64,000 bases of DNA from Flavobacterium eburneipallidum (GCF_027111355.2 NZ_CP114291.2:1984001-2048000), one strand, 5' to 3'; counted from the first letter of the stretch, positions 17,128-25,069 are shown. The notes: generated by a model not told the origin, from the sequence alone. Numbers and translations are program-made.

Positions 17128-17571
17128 ATGTACAGCAAAGAAGAAAACCAACGATTAAAACGAGAATTTTGGATTGCATTTGCCGAAAAGTATCCTCGCA
17201 AATGGATTTTGTATGATACAAAAATCAAGGATTTCTCTTTTAAATTTTTTGTGGATAATAAAAAAGCCCAAGTTTTAATCGATATCGAACACCGAAGTGA
17301 CGAAAAAAGAACCATTTATTTCGAAAAAATAGAGTCTTTAAAAACGATTTTAGAAGAAGATCATATCAAAGATGTAGTCTTTGAGAAAAACTTTGTCCTC
17401 GAAAGTAGCAAAACCATCAGCCGCATTTGGGTAGAAAAAACAGGCGTTAGTGTTAGCAATAGAAACTATTGGGACGAAATATTCGATTTCTTTTTCGAAA
17501 AAATGAATGCTTTGGAAATGTTTTATTTTGAATATGAAGACTACATCAAGGATTTAGAAATTAATACTTAA
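17128..17571 (+). CDS. DUF4268 domain-containing protein
   Basis: A 147-residue soluble protein rich in aromatic and acidic residues (REFWIAFAEKYPRKWILYDTK, VLIDIEHRSDEKR, RNYWDEIFDFFFEKM). It fits the DUF4268 family, which occurs widely in Bacteroidetes and is sometimes fused to nuclease-like domains elsewhere; here it is a stand-alone protein of the usual length. No catalytic motif can be named. It lies between a MITE-like element and the DUF3857 genes, with its own start 24 bases after the element. Confidence 0.75.
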   Translation: MYSKEENQRLKREFWIAFAEKYPRKWILYDTKIKDFSFKFFVDNKKAQVLIDIEHRSDEKRTIYFEKIESLKTILEEDHIKDVVFEKNFVLESSKTISRIWVEKTGVSVSNRNYWDEIFDFFFEKMNALEMFYFEYEDYIKDLEINT

Positions 17572-17609
17572 AAAATACTTAAATTCTTATACTCTTATCG
17601 CAAAACCTT

Positions 17610-17617
17610 TATATTTG
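17610..17617 (+). promoter_or_regulatory. -7 box of the DUF3857 pair
   Basis: TATATTTG matches TAnnTTTG and lies 18 bases before the ATG at 17636. Confidence 0.5.
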
Positions 17618-17635
17618 GGAAAATTTTAATTGATA

Positions 17636-19549
17636 ATGAAAAAACTATTTTTACCACTTTATATTGTGTTTTTTACTTTTTCAGCCCATGCTCAAAAAAC
17701 CTTTGAAGAGTACAAAAAACAATATCCTGATTTTAATGAATTGGTAGTAGAGCATTCCCAATCCTATGATTTTTCGATAGAAAAAAGTAAAATAAAAATC
17801 ATTCAAGACAATCATTATGAGTCTATAATTCTGACTGAAAACGGTATTCTTCACAATAGCGAATCCTTTACTTATTCTGAATTATCCAAACTTATTGGTT
17901 ATGAAGCCTATACTGTTATTACTGCAAATGGTAAGGAAAAAAAGATAAAAGTTACCCAGACTAACGAGTCAGCTTCACGCCAAAGTGGTGTTTTTTATGA
18001 TGATACAAAAGAGCGTCAACTTATTTTTCCGAACCTTGAAGCGGGTGCTAGAAAAGTCTATAATCATCAAATTGATTTTGTAGATCCCACTTTACTTCAC
18101 AAATTTGCTTTTGGTGGTAATGTACCTGTAATGAGTACTTTTTTAGAAATTAAAACGGACAAAAATATTCATATTGGATACAAAGTATTCAATGATCCAT
18201 CCAATACTATCGAATTTTCTAAAACAGAAAAAAAAGGAAAATGGATTTATAAATGGAGTTTAAAAGATATGAAACCCTTGAAGTTTGAGGGAAATTCTCA
18301 AGGCTATTTGCATATTGCTCCTCACATTACTATTTATCTTGAAGATTATACCATCAATGGTAAAAAAACAGAAGTCTTTGGAAATCTTGATAAATTATAT
18401 GCTTACAACAAAAACTTTTTAAAAAACCTAAACCAAACTGAAGACCCAACATTAAAAGCAATCACGTTAGACCTTATAGCTAATAAAACTACCGAGGAGG
18501 AAAAAGTAAAAAGTATTTTCTATTGGGTAAAAGACAACATCAAATACATTGCTTTCGGCGATGGATACGAGGGTTTAATTCCCCGACAAGCCAGTGTAAT
18601 TTGCGAAAGAAAATTTGGCGATTGCAAAGATATGTCTAGCATTATTACAGCCATGGCTAAATATGCTAATGTTGATAATGTGTATATGGCTTGGATCGGA
18701 ACAAGAGAAATTCCTTATTTACATAACGAATTAGCGTTACCAGCCTTGTACGATCACATGATTGCGGTTTACAAAAAAGGAGAGGAATACATTTTCTTGG
18801 ATGCTACAGACAAAGAAACGCTGTATGGAATTCCAACTGGTTTTATCCAAGGAAAAGAAGCCTTGTTGAGCATGGGCGATACCTATAAAATTGTTCCTGT
18901 TCCAATTGTAGCTCCAGAGAAAAATGAAATAAAAGAACGGGTTAATTTGAAAATAGAAAAAGACAAACTTATAGGTTCAGGTCAAATTGAATTTAATGGT
19001 TACAACAGAAGTCGTCTTTTGTCACGCATTGGTGATGCCACCAACAAAACCCGATTCGAAATGATAAAGGGGCTGGTTCTCAAAGGCAATAACAAATTCA
19101 ATTTAAAAGATTATACCGAAGCCAATATCAAAGACAGAGACAAGCCTTATCAAATCAACTACAATTTTGATTTAGGAAATTATATTATAAAAGTAGATAA
19201 AGAAGTTTATGTCAGTATGTTTCTGGACAAACCACTAGAAAAAATGATTATCGAAAAAGACCGTTCCGCCAAGTTTGAATTCGAGCATTTGAACTACTTC
19301 AATAGCCAGTACGAAATGGAAATTCCTCAAAATTGTTCGGTAAAATATGTACCAAAAAACGTTAATTTGGATAATGATTACCTAAAAGCATCTATCGTTT
19401 ATGAAGTAAAAAACAATAAAATTATCTTGCATTTCGAATTGAAACAAAAGAAAATATTGTTAGACAAAACCGACTTTGAGCCCTGGAATTCAACCATCAA
19501 AGAACTGAAAAACAATTACACAGATACACTAATTTTATTAGAAAAATAA
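17636..19549 (+). CDS. DUF3857/transglutaminase-like exported protein
   Basis: A 637-residue protein with a signal peptide (about 1-20, ending FSAHAQ), an N-terminal DUF3857 beta region (about 45-220) and a transglutaminase-like core (about 280-400). The catalytic triad is visible: Cys in FGDCKDMSS, His in YDHMIAVY and Asp in IFLDATDKE. Such proteins act in the periplasm or outer surface; real substrates are unknown, and the fold can act as peptidase or crosslinker. The start is the ATG at 17636 because an upstream TTG (17630) gives no better signal peptide. The stop overlaps the next gene by one base, so the two paralogues are co-translated. Confidence 0.88.
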   Translation: MKKLFLPLYIVFFTFSAHAQKTFEEYKKQYPDFNELVVEHSQSYDFSIEKSKIKIIQDNHYESIILTENGILHNSESFTYSELSKLIGYEAYTVITANGKEKKIKVTQTNESASRQSGVFYDDTKERQLIFPNLEAGARKVYNHQIDFVDPTLLHKFAFGGNVPVMSTFLEIKTDKNIHIGYKVFNDPSNTIEFSKTEKKGKWIYKWSLKDMKPLKFEGNSQGYLHIAPHITIYLEDYTINGKKTEVFGNLDKLYAYNKNFLKNLNQTEDPTLKAITLDLIANKTTEEEKVKSIFYWVKDNIKYIAFGDGYEGLIPRQASVICERKFGDCKDMSSIITAMAKYANVDNVYMAWIGTREIPYLHNELALPALYDHMIAVYKKGEEYIFLDATDKETLYGIPTGFIQGKEALLSMGDTYKIVPVPIVAPEKNEIKERVNLKIEKDKLIGSGQIEFNGYNRSRLLSRIGDATNKTRFEMIKGLVLKGNNKFNLKDYTEANIKDRDKPYQINYNFDLGNYIIKVDKEVYVSMFLDKPLEKMIIEKDRSAKFEFEHLNYFNSQYEMEIPQNCSVKYVPKNVNLDNDYLKASIVYEVKNNKIILHFELKQKKILLDKTDFEPWNSTIKELKNNYTDTLILLEK

Positions 19550-21519
19550 TGAAAACAAATCGTCTAAAAAACACCCTTAACCTATTAGTTCTTTTAAGTT
19601 CATCCGTGATTTTTGCACAGGATTATTCCTTTAAAAACTACGATTGGAACGAAAAAGAAACCAAAGTTGAAATTCCAGAACAATACAAAAACGAGAAGGA
19701 AGTTATTCTAGAACGTACTATCAAAATAGAGATTGTAGTTTCAGGCAAAACCGCCAAACAATATCATTTGTTACACGAAAAAGTATTAATCAATTCTGAT
19801 GATGCTATTGAGCGCAACAACAAAATCTACATTCCTTTTAGTCTAGACGAAAGTGTTTTGGTCAATAAAGCACGTGCTATCCTCAAAAATGGTACAGTAA
19901 TTCAATTAGACAAAAAAGACATCAAAGAAGATGTAGATCAGGAAAAGGGAATGAAGTACAACTATTTTGCCGTGAATGGATTAGACAAAGGAGCTGTGAT
20001 TGAAAAAATTTATGTGCTTGAAGAAGGACCTGAATTGACTGGAAATACCATCAAAATGCAAGACGATTATCCAATTGGTAAATTGAACTTCGAACTGATT
20101 CATCCGAATTATTTGGTTTTCAAAACCAAATCTTACAACGGATTGGGCGAACCAAAACTAGACGACAAAACCATTGCAAACACCGTTATTGTTAGTGTAA
20201 ACGAACAAAACATTCCTGCATTAGACAATGACGAAAACTATTCGAATTGGAATTTACAGCTAAAATTATTTCGCTACAAACTGGACGAAAATATAATGAA
20301 CGGCGGAAGAAATTTGAATAATTTTAAAGATTTTTCAAATAATTTATACCAAAGGTTGACTGCTGAATTGGATAAGAAAACGCAAAAAATAGTAGATGAT
20401 TTTTGCAAAACCATTCCAAAATCAAACGACTTGCAAGAACAAATTTGGAACATCGAAAACAAAATAAAAAAGACCATAACTTATGATAGATACATTGATT
20501 CAAAAGAAAGTGTAGCAGGAATAATTGAAAGCAAACAAGCCAATCAAACGGATGTTTTAAGAATATATTTGGCAGTTTTCAAGAATTTCAATATCGAAAA
20601 CAATATGGTTTTTACCTCTAATCGATATAAAATTCCATTCGACAAAGATTTTGAAAGTTTTGAAAACTTAAGCGAATTATTGTTTTATTTTCCAAGTATT
20701 AAAAAGTATTTAACACCTACTGAAGTACAATACCGCATTCCGTTATTTCCTGCGGCTATCGCTAATAACAACGGATTATTCATCAAAGAAAAAACCTTTG
20801 CTGGAGTAAAAATGGGTATTGGCGAAATTGATTTTATCGAAATTCCTGGAAGCGAAATCACCCATGATATCATGAACATCACGGTCGATTTTACTAAAGA
20901 TTTAGAAAACCCATTAGTAACAAGTAATCTTACTTTTGGCGGATATTCAGGATTAAATTTTCAGCCTATCAAAGATTTTGCTTCGGCTGAACAATACAAA
21001 ACTTTCTTGAAAAACGTTGCCGAAAATTACACCGTAGAAGCCGAATATAAAACCTTGACGACCGAGAATGATGGAATCGATTTTATAGGCAAAAAACCTT
21101 TTGTGTTGAATGTTTCTTATGAAGGAAAAGATTTGACTAAAAAAGCAGGAGAAAATTATTTATTTTCTGTAGGCGAAACCATTGGCAAACAAATGGAGTT
21201 TTATCAAGAAAACAAAAGAACCTTACCAGTAGAGATTGATTACCCACATTATTACACTCGAAAAATTAAAATTTTGTTGCCAAAAGGAGCTACAATCAAA
21301 AACCTAGATAAATTTAATTTGGATTTCAAAACCGTAATCGACGGAAAAACACAAGCCGAATTTGTTAGTAAATACACTCAAAAAGGCGATGAAATTACTG
21401 TAGATAATGTTGAGTATTACAAAATTATAAACTATCCGCTGAATAAATTTGATGATTACAAAGCCGTCATCAACGCTGCTGCCGACTTTAATAAAATAGT
21501 TATTATTGTGACAAAATAG
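19549..21519 (+). CDS. DUF3857 protein with degenerate transglutaminase domain
   Basis: A 656-residue paralogue of the preceding protein, beginning at the ATG that overlaps its stop codon. It has a signal peptide (cleaved after SSVIFAQ, about residue 24), the DUF3857 region (about 50-220) and a transglutaminase-like fold (about 285-420). Where the active partner has GDCKD, this protein has ANQTDVLRIYLAVF, so the catalytic Cys is absent, and the His/Asp motifs are also replaced. It is probably a non-enzymatic partner of the first protein. A strong terminator follows. Confidence 0.85.
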   Translation: MKTNRLKNTLNLLVLLSSSVIFAQDYSFKNYDWNEKETKVEIPEQYKNEKEVILERTIKIEIVVSGKTAKQYHLLHEKVLINSDDAIERNNKIYIPFSLDESVLVNKARAILKNGTVIQLDKKDIKEDVDQEKGMKYNYFAVNGLDKGAVIEKIYVLEEGPELTGNTIKMQDDYPIGKLNFELIHPNYLVFKTKSYNGLGEPKLDDKTIANTVIVSVNEQNIPALDNDENYSNWNLQLKLFRYKLDENIMNGGRNLNNFKDFSNNLYQRLTAELDKKTQKIVDDFCKTIPKSNDLQEQIWNIENKIKKTITYDRYIDSKESVAGIIESKQANQTDVLRIYLAVFKNFNIENNMVFTSNRYKIPFDKDFESFENLSELLFYFPSIKKYLTPTEVQYRIPLFPAAIANNNGLFIKEKTFAGVKMGIGEIDFIEIPGSEITHDIMNITVDFTKDLENPLVTSNLTFGGYSGLNFQPIKDFASAEQYKTFLKNVAENYTVEAEYKTLTTENDGIDFIGKKPFVLNVSYEGKDLTKKAGENYLFSVGETIGKQMEFYQENKRTLPVEIDYPHYYTRKIKILLPKGATIKNLDKFNLDFKTVIDGKTQAEFVSKYTQKGDEITVDNVEYYKIINYPLNKFDDYKAVINAAADFNKIVIIVTK

Positions 21520-21536
21520 AATCAGGCTAAAATTTA

Positions 21537-21573
21537 AAAGACCGCAAATTGACTAATTTGCGGTCTTTTTTTT
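21537..21573 (+). terminator. Terminator of the DUF3857 operon
   Basis: A perfect 14-bp stem (21537-21550 with 21555-21568) with a GACT loop is followed by a run of T to 21573. After it, 21574-21745 shows no gene. Confidence 0.95.
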
Positions 21574-21745
21574 GGGGTTATGGTTTTGATGTGTTTCTTT
21601 GAAATCCATATAGTTAACAAAATACTTTAATAGTTCAATTACTTTGAATTTTACGAGAAAATCAATATCACTATAAATCCTCGTGCTATTCTCTCAATAA
21701 TTTTTACGATAAGTACATAGGTTGACGGACGTGTAATCGGTTCCG

Positions 21746-21810
21746 TTCAACAGGAGTTTCATTGTTCGTGCTGCGCACGCAACGAAACTCTAGCTGTTAG
21801 CCGTCGTTAT
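21746..21810 (+). repeat. attC-like imperfect palindrome A at islet start
   Basis: AACAG (21749-21753) pairs with CTGTT (21794-21798), then GAGTTTC (21754-21760) with GAAACTC (21784-21790); a TAG bulge on the right arm and an inner GC-rich stem CGTGC/GCACG complete the fold. Paired boxes with a small bulge between them resemble integron attC sites. It ends in GTTAGCCGTCGTTAT (21796-21810), whose near-exact inverse lies at 22918-22932. The attC comparison is inference; the base pairing is seen directly. Confidence 0.5.
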
Positions 21811-21886
21811 TTTAGCCTTTAGTTTGTTTTCTGCTTATTGTTCGTCGGAATTGTGTGTTTGTTCGGGAAAGTTTTGTTAAATTCTC

Positions 21887-21917
21887 TTTGTAGTCTCAAA
21901 ATTTTTACATATTTTTG
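21887..21917 (+). promoter_or_regulatory. Strong promoter of the small-peptide islet
   Basis: TTTG (21887-21890), 19 bases, then TATTTTTG (21910-21917) is an exact match to the Bacteroidetes consensus TTTG-N19-TAnnTTTG. Transcription would begin near 21924, about 35 bases before the 41-codon ORF. Confidence 0.7.
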
Positions 21918-21957
21918 CAAACTATCTGTCTAAAATAATTATGCCTATGAAAATAAA

Positions 21958-22083
21958 ATGAGGAGTGATACTCAAATACCTGAAGCTACGGGAGTAGTAT
22001 GGTATAATACGGAGGTTTTCAAATTCTTTGCTATGGAGGCGGTGAAATTTGGAATAACCTTGCTAATCGAAAGATATAGCTAA
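21958..22083 (+). CDS. Small hydrophobic-helix peptide 1 (41 aa)
   Basis: A 41-codon ORF downstream of a near-perfect promoter and ahead of a terminator hairpin. The peptide begins MRSDTQIPEATG and has a mostly hydrophobic second half (WYNTEVFKFFAMEAVKFGI, then TLLIERYS). Without gaps it aligns with the 34-residue peptide at 22244: both keep W, then E-V four residues later, and A-V eight residues after that. This shared spacing is the main evidence that both are real genes. Function unknown; a membrane-active or membrane-anchored peptide is one possibility. I do not recognise the family. Confidence 0.5.
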   Translation: MRSDTQIPEATGVVWYNTEVFKFFAMEAVKFGITLLIERYS

Positions 22084-22088
22084 ATTAA

Positions 22089-22124
22089 GAGGTCGGAAGT
22101 GTTAGCGCACTTTCGGCTTTCTTT
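22089..22124 (+). terminator. Hairpin after peptide 1
   Basis: GTCGGAAGTG (22092-22101) pairs with CACTTTCGGC (22108-22117) with two wobble pairs, followed by TTTCTTTT. It begins a few bases after the stop of the 41-codon ORF. Confidence 0.7.
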
Positions 22125-22243
22125 TATTGTTCTTTAATTTATTGCATAACCTTAATTTAAAATTGTATGAAAAATCGTGACGGATTATCAGACAACCGAA
22201 TGGGCAAAGGTTTAATTGTAGCCCCTAACATAATTTTAGATTT

Positions 22244-22348
22244 ATGGATTCACATCCGAAGCCCTGGTGGCATAAACTTGAAGTCATTATTCCTGCAATT
22301 GGAACGGCAGTGGAAATAGTGAAATTAATTTTACCTTACGTAGGGTAG
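22244..22348 (+). CDS. Small hydrophobic-helix peptide 2 (34 aa)
   Basis: A 34-codon ORF: MDSHPKPWWHKLEVIIPAIG followed by TAVEIVKLILPYVG. It is amphipathic to hydrophobic, with two Trp near the start, and aligns with peptide 1 by the spacing W...EV...AV...L. It ends eight bases before its own terminator hairpin. A competing 50-codon frame (22167-22319) overlaps it but shows no similarity to peptide 1. Short cationic-amphipathic peptides of this type can be bacteriocin-like, toxin-like or membrane-protein subunits; none of these can be chosen from sequence. Confidence 0.5.
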   Translation: MDSHPKPWWHKLEVIIPAIGTAVEIVKLILPYVG

Positions 22349-22356
22349 AGTTGAAG

Positions 22357-22396
22357 AAGACTTGGTAGTTGAACCTATCGGGTCTTTCTTTTTTCT
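22357..22396 (+). terminator. Hairpin after peptide 2
   Basis: A 12-bp stem rich in wobble pairs (22357-22368 with 22375-22386) with loop TTGAAC is followed by TCTTTTTTCTC. Confidence 0.7.
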
Positions 22397-22476
22397 CTCT
22401 TTAAGAGCCTTATCAGTTGTAATACTAATAATATCTCTTTAAACGACTTTGCAAATGTAATAACATAATTTCATAT

Positions 22477-22496
22477 ATTCAATAATTTTATTGAAT
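22477..22496. promoter_or_regulatory. 20-bp AT palindrome upstream of the 61-aa gene
   Basis: ATTCAATAA and TTATTGAAT flank two T bases, about 80 bases before the ATG at 22576. It may be an operator or only AT-rich symmetry. No -7 box is evident nearby. Confidence 0.3.
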
Positions 22497-22575
22497 AATT
22501 TAATAAAAATTTTTCATTTACTCAAACACACAATTTCAAAGAACTTAATTTAACCTTTAATAACAAACAATAATT

Positions 22576-22761
22576 ATGAAATTCATCGATGTTACAGAAA
22601 ACGGCTCAAACATTATTAAAACAATAGCAACCGATAAAATTAAAACTTTAGAGTCTTTCCAATTTAAAAGTGGAATAGATGGTTGTATTATTTATTTTAC
22701 CGACAAAACTGAACTTTGGGTTAATCAAAGTAAAACTGAAATTATAAAACTAGTTGGTTAA
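22576..22761 (+). CDS. Hypothetical small protein (61 aa)
   Basis: A 61-residue protein, MKFIDVTENGSNIIKTIATD at the start, with alternating hydrophobic residues that predict a small beta-sheet (IDGCIIYFTDKTELWVNQ in the second half). No domain is recognised. Its TAA overlaps the stop codon of a convergent 43-codon gene on the other strand, so the two 3' ends share bases. It sits inside the islet bounded by the inverted GTTAGCCGTC elements and has no similarity to its neighbours. Confidence 0.55.
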   Translation: MKFIDVTENGSNIIKTIATDKIKTLESFQFKSGIDGCIIYFTDKTELWVNQSKTEIIKLVG

Positions 22762-22889
22762 CTTAATATTAATACTCTTTCTAAATCTCGTTGAACATAT
22801 TCAAGTGTCTGCATTGCGTTTGCGTATGTTAGACCTTTTAGTTTTTCAGTTATCTCTTCAATTAGCTTCTTATTTTCGGAAGTTTCCAT
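22758..22889 (-). CDS. Hypothetical small helical protein (43 aa)
   Basis: A 43-codon ORF: METSENKKLIEEITEKLKGL, then TYANAMQTLEYVQRDLERVL and ILS. Heptad-like charge and leucine spacing predict two helices, and the composition is protein-like, which is unusual for a random AT-rich frame of this length. It begins 29 bases from palindromic element B, which lies directly upstream on its own strand, and ends overlapping the stop of the 61-residue gene. Similar short helical proteins occur in mobile DNA of Bacteroidetes, but I cannot name a family. Confidence 0.5.
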   Translation of the reverse strand: METSENKKLIEEITEKLKGLTYANAMQTLEYVQRDLERVLILS

Positions 22890-22917
22890 TTTCAGTTATT
22901 CTTTATCCTAGTTGCTC

Positions 22918-23002
22918 ATAATGACGGCTAACTTGTATATAACCGAAACAAACCTTCGTATATACACCCAAAATCGGGTAGATTGGCGAAGGTTTGTTTT
23001 GC
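22918..23002 (-). repeat. Palindromic element B closing the islet
   Basis: On the plus strand it begins ATAATGACGGCTAAC (22918-22932), the inverse of the end of element A with one mismatch. Perfect 13-bp arms AAACAAACCTTCG (22946-22958) and CGAAGGTTTGTTT (22987-22999) follow, with an inner ACCC/GGGT stem. A 23-base stretch (22954-22976) is identical, inverted, to 48499-48521 in element C. Beyond it, 23003-23265 holds no supported gene. Confidence 0.65.
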
Positions 23003-23265
23003 TTTTTGTTTTTTCAAATATATTAATTTTTTCTTACAAATCATTAAATAGACTTTTATTTATTAAATACTTTTCGCACTAATTTTTGAGTCAATTTACT
23101 CACTATTCATTGTTTTTTTTAAGGTGTTAGTAATTCTTCGGTTTCGGAGGTTTTGCTGTTATTCTGTTTTAATAATTTTTGTATCCAATACAAATAGGGA
23201 GTTTGTCCTAAAATTATGCTTTTTTTCTTCTAGTCAAGAACTTAACTTTTTCATTGTTAAGATTT

Positions 23266-23312
23266 TAAAAAAACAAAATAGCCTGCAAACATATTGTTTA
23301 CAGGCTATTTTT
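23266..23312 (-). terminator. Terminator of the tmRNA gene
   Basis: On the minus strand a 15-16 bp stem (23296-23311 with 23277-23292, one wobble pair) starts a few bases after the tmRNA 3' end and is followed by TTTTG and a run of seven T. Confidence 0.9.
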
Positions 23313-23313
23313 G

Positions 23314-23707
23314 TGGAATCGCCGGGAATCGAACCCGGGTCCAAACAAGCAATTCAAGAGCTTTCTACACGTTTATTTCCTGATTAGATTTTCGACTTTG
23401 TGCTCGGCCAGAAACAGCCACACATTGCTTATCTTCTTTAGCTTCAATATTCATCCGAAGATTATGAACATCTAGGTTTAAATTTACGATTTACCTTGAC
23501 CGACCGCTATAAACCAGAGCTTTCGAGGTAAATCCTGCTTTCCTACCTGGTAGGACGAGGCTAATCTTACTATGATTCAGATTATGCAGCAAGAGCGTAG
23601 TTTCCTTCGCCGTGTAAAATGTTTGAAACCTTTTATTTACGAGAATTGTCCCAGTTCTCGACGTGCTTACTTTTCAATTCGACTTGCTGTCAAAACCAGT
23701 CGACCCC
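23314..23707 (-). ncRNA. ssrA: Transfer-messenger RNA (tmRNA)
   Basis: The RNA runs from GGGGTCG (5' end at 23707) to CGATTCC plus discriminator A (3' end at 23314); these ends pair as a 7-bp acceptor with two G-U pairs. The T arm GGGTTCGATTCCC lies just inside the 3' end; CCA is not encoded. The tag frame at 23611-23582 reads GEGNYALAA then TAA, a proteolysis tag of the ALAA type. Length is 394 bases. tmRNA with SmpB frees stalled ribosomes and marks the broken protein for degradation. An ORF drawn across this gene on the plus strand is spurious. Confidence 0.97.
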
Positions 23708-23715
23708 TTTTTTTT

Positions 23716-23857
23716 AGTAATCAGTGTTCAGTGTTCAGTGTTCAGTGTTAAACTGGATTTTTAAAAAACTAAACAATTACTATTATGCAAATGTACACTA
23801 ATCTACTTCAATTTGCAATGCTCACAACTGAATACTAAAAACTGAACACTGATTACT
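23716..23857. repeat. Inverted TCAGTGTTCAGT words around the tmRNA promoter
   Basis: AGTAATCAGTGTTCAGT (23716-23732, followed by two more GTTCAGT units) has a perfect 17-base inverse at 23841-23857. The tmRNA promoter lies in the loop between. The same word family recurs at 26463, 29958, 36140, 46422 and 59803. Confidence 0.75.
23788..23818 (-). promoter_or_regulatory. tmRNA promoter
   Basis: On the minus strand: TTG (23818-23816), 20 bases, TACATTTG (23795-23788), a good Bacteroidetes promoter. Transcription would start near 23781, leaving a leader of about 75 bases that is removed by processing and contains the GTTCAGT repeat. Confidence 0.65.
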
Positions 23858-23860
23858 TTC

Positions 23861-25069
23861 CTATTCGTCGCTTAACTTAAAAGGATATTCTCCAAAGATT
23901 GACGATAATTTTCGAACAGCATAAGTGTTTTTAGTGTATTTGTTAGATAAGGCAATGATGGTTACGCTCTCATCTGTAAGAGTAATGTATGAAGAAGTAA
24001 ATCCGTGCCACCAACCGTTGTGGAAATAAAAATTCTTACCACTAGGCCAATTGACCATTCGAATTCCCAATCCATAATTTTTTGTTCCTGGATGTTCGTT
24101 GCTGTAGCCTACATATACTTGTTTTAATAACTTTGGCTCTAAAAAAGAAGGCGAATTTCTGGCTCGGTCAAATTTTAGTAAATCTCGAGGAGTAGAGTAG
24201 ATGTTTTTGTCGCCATAGACTTTATCTAAATAATCAATGCCAATTTCTACTTTATTGCCTTTGTAGGATGGAGCAACATTGTGTTTGTCTTTGTCAAAAT
24301 CCAAAACAAAAGTATTTTTCATTCCTAATGGTTTGAAGATCATCTGGCTCATGGCTTCTCGGTAAGACTTTTTAGTTACTTTTTCGATAATCAAAGCCAA
24401 CATTGCATAATTAGTATTGCAATAAGCAAAGCGTGTTCCTGTTTTCTGTTCCAATCCAATGTTTTTGGTTCCCATTATGGTCAAAATATCCTGATTGGTC
24501 AAAGTGTTGTGTCTGTCCCAAACATTTTTATCACGATCGGTAAAATAAGCGTAACTACGCATGCCACTTCGGTGACTCAATAACATTCGAACGGTAACAT
24601 CTGGATATGGAAACTCTTTTAAATAATGGGTTACTTTTTGGTCTAAATCGATTCTTTTAGCATTGACTAATTTTAAAATGGCAGTAGCCGTAAGTACTTT
24701 GCTTACTGATGCAATATGAATAGGAGTGTCGCTTGTAATGGGCGTTTTATCTCTAAAATTAGCAAAACCTTCGTATTTTTCGAAAATAATCTGACCATTT
24801 TTGGCAACCAGAAAACCGCCATTCATACTATTGTTAGGCCAGTTTCTGTTGTAGAACGATTGTACTTTAGTTTTCTTTTCTTCTAAATAAGCAGTTGTTA
24901 GTTTTGGCGATTCATTTTCTAAAGGTTTCATTTTAGGTAATGTACCTTCGGGCAATTCATAATCTTTTAATTCGGGTGCTGCATTTTCCTTTGCTTCGTT
25001 TTTACAAGAACTCATCACTACCATCAGGAGCAGTATTTGTAGTATATTTGCGCTTTTGATAATATTCAT
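23861..25069 (-). CDS. Serine hydrolase (beta-lactamase/PBP4-like) lipoprotein
   Basis: A 402-residue exported protein with a lipoprotein signal (LLLMVVMSSCKNE, Cys about 22) and a class C beta-lactamase-like domain. Active-site motifs: Ser-x-x-Lys as SVSK in HIASVSKVLTA (about 121-124), Tyr-x-Asn as YCN in FAYCNTNY, and HNG in FYFHNGWWHGF in place of KTG. Such proteins act on peptides, esters or peptidoglycan at the cell envelope; drug hydrolysis is not implied. It is a single gene upstream of the tmRNA promoter region, on the same strand. Confidence 0.88.
   Translation of the reverse strand: MNIIKSANILQILLLMVVMSSCKNEAKENAAPELKDYELPEGTLPKMKPLENESPKLTTAYLEEKKTKVQSFYNRNWPNNSMNGGFLVAKNGQIIFEKYEGFANFRDKTPITSDTPIHIASVSKVLTATAILKLVNAKRIDLDQKVTHYLKEFPYPDVTVRMLLSHRSGMRSYAYFTDRDKNVWDRHNTLTNQDILTIMGTKNIGLEQKTGTRFAYCNTNYAMLALIIEKVTKKSYREAMSQMIFKPLGMKNTFVLDFDKDKHNVAPSYKGNKVEIGIDYLDKVYGDKNIYSTPRDLLKFDRARNSPSFLEPKLLKQVYVGYSNEHPGTKNYGLGIRMVNWPSGKNFYFHNGWWHGFTSSYITLTDESVTIIALSNKYTKNTYAVRKLSSIFGEYPFKLSDE

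Noticed and set aside
22167..22319. A 50-codon frame overlapping the 34-aa peptide gene
   Set aside because: It shows no resemblance to the neighbouring 41-aa peptide, while the 34-codon frame does, and its stop is not close to the terminator.
23124..23387. An open frame of 87 codons on the plus strand
   Set aside because: It runs into the tmRNA gene on the opposite strand and has the SPGIEPGSKQ signature that arises when the T arm of tRNA-like RNAs is translated.
23716..23749. CRISPR-like tandem repeats
   Set aside because: The units are about 9 bases and directly adjacent, without spacers or cas genes.
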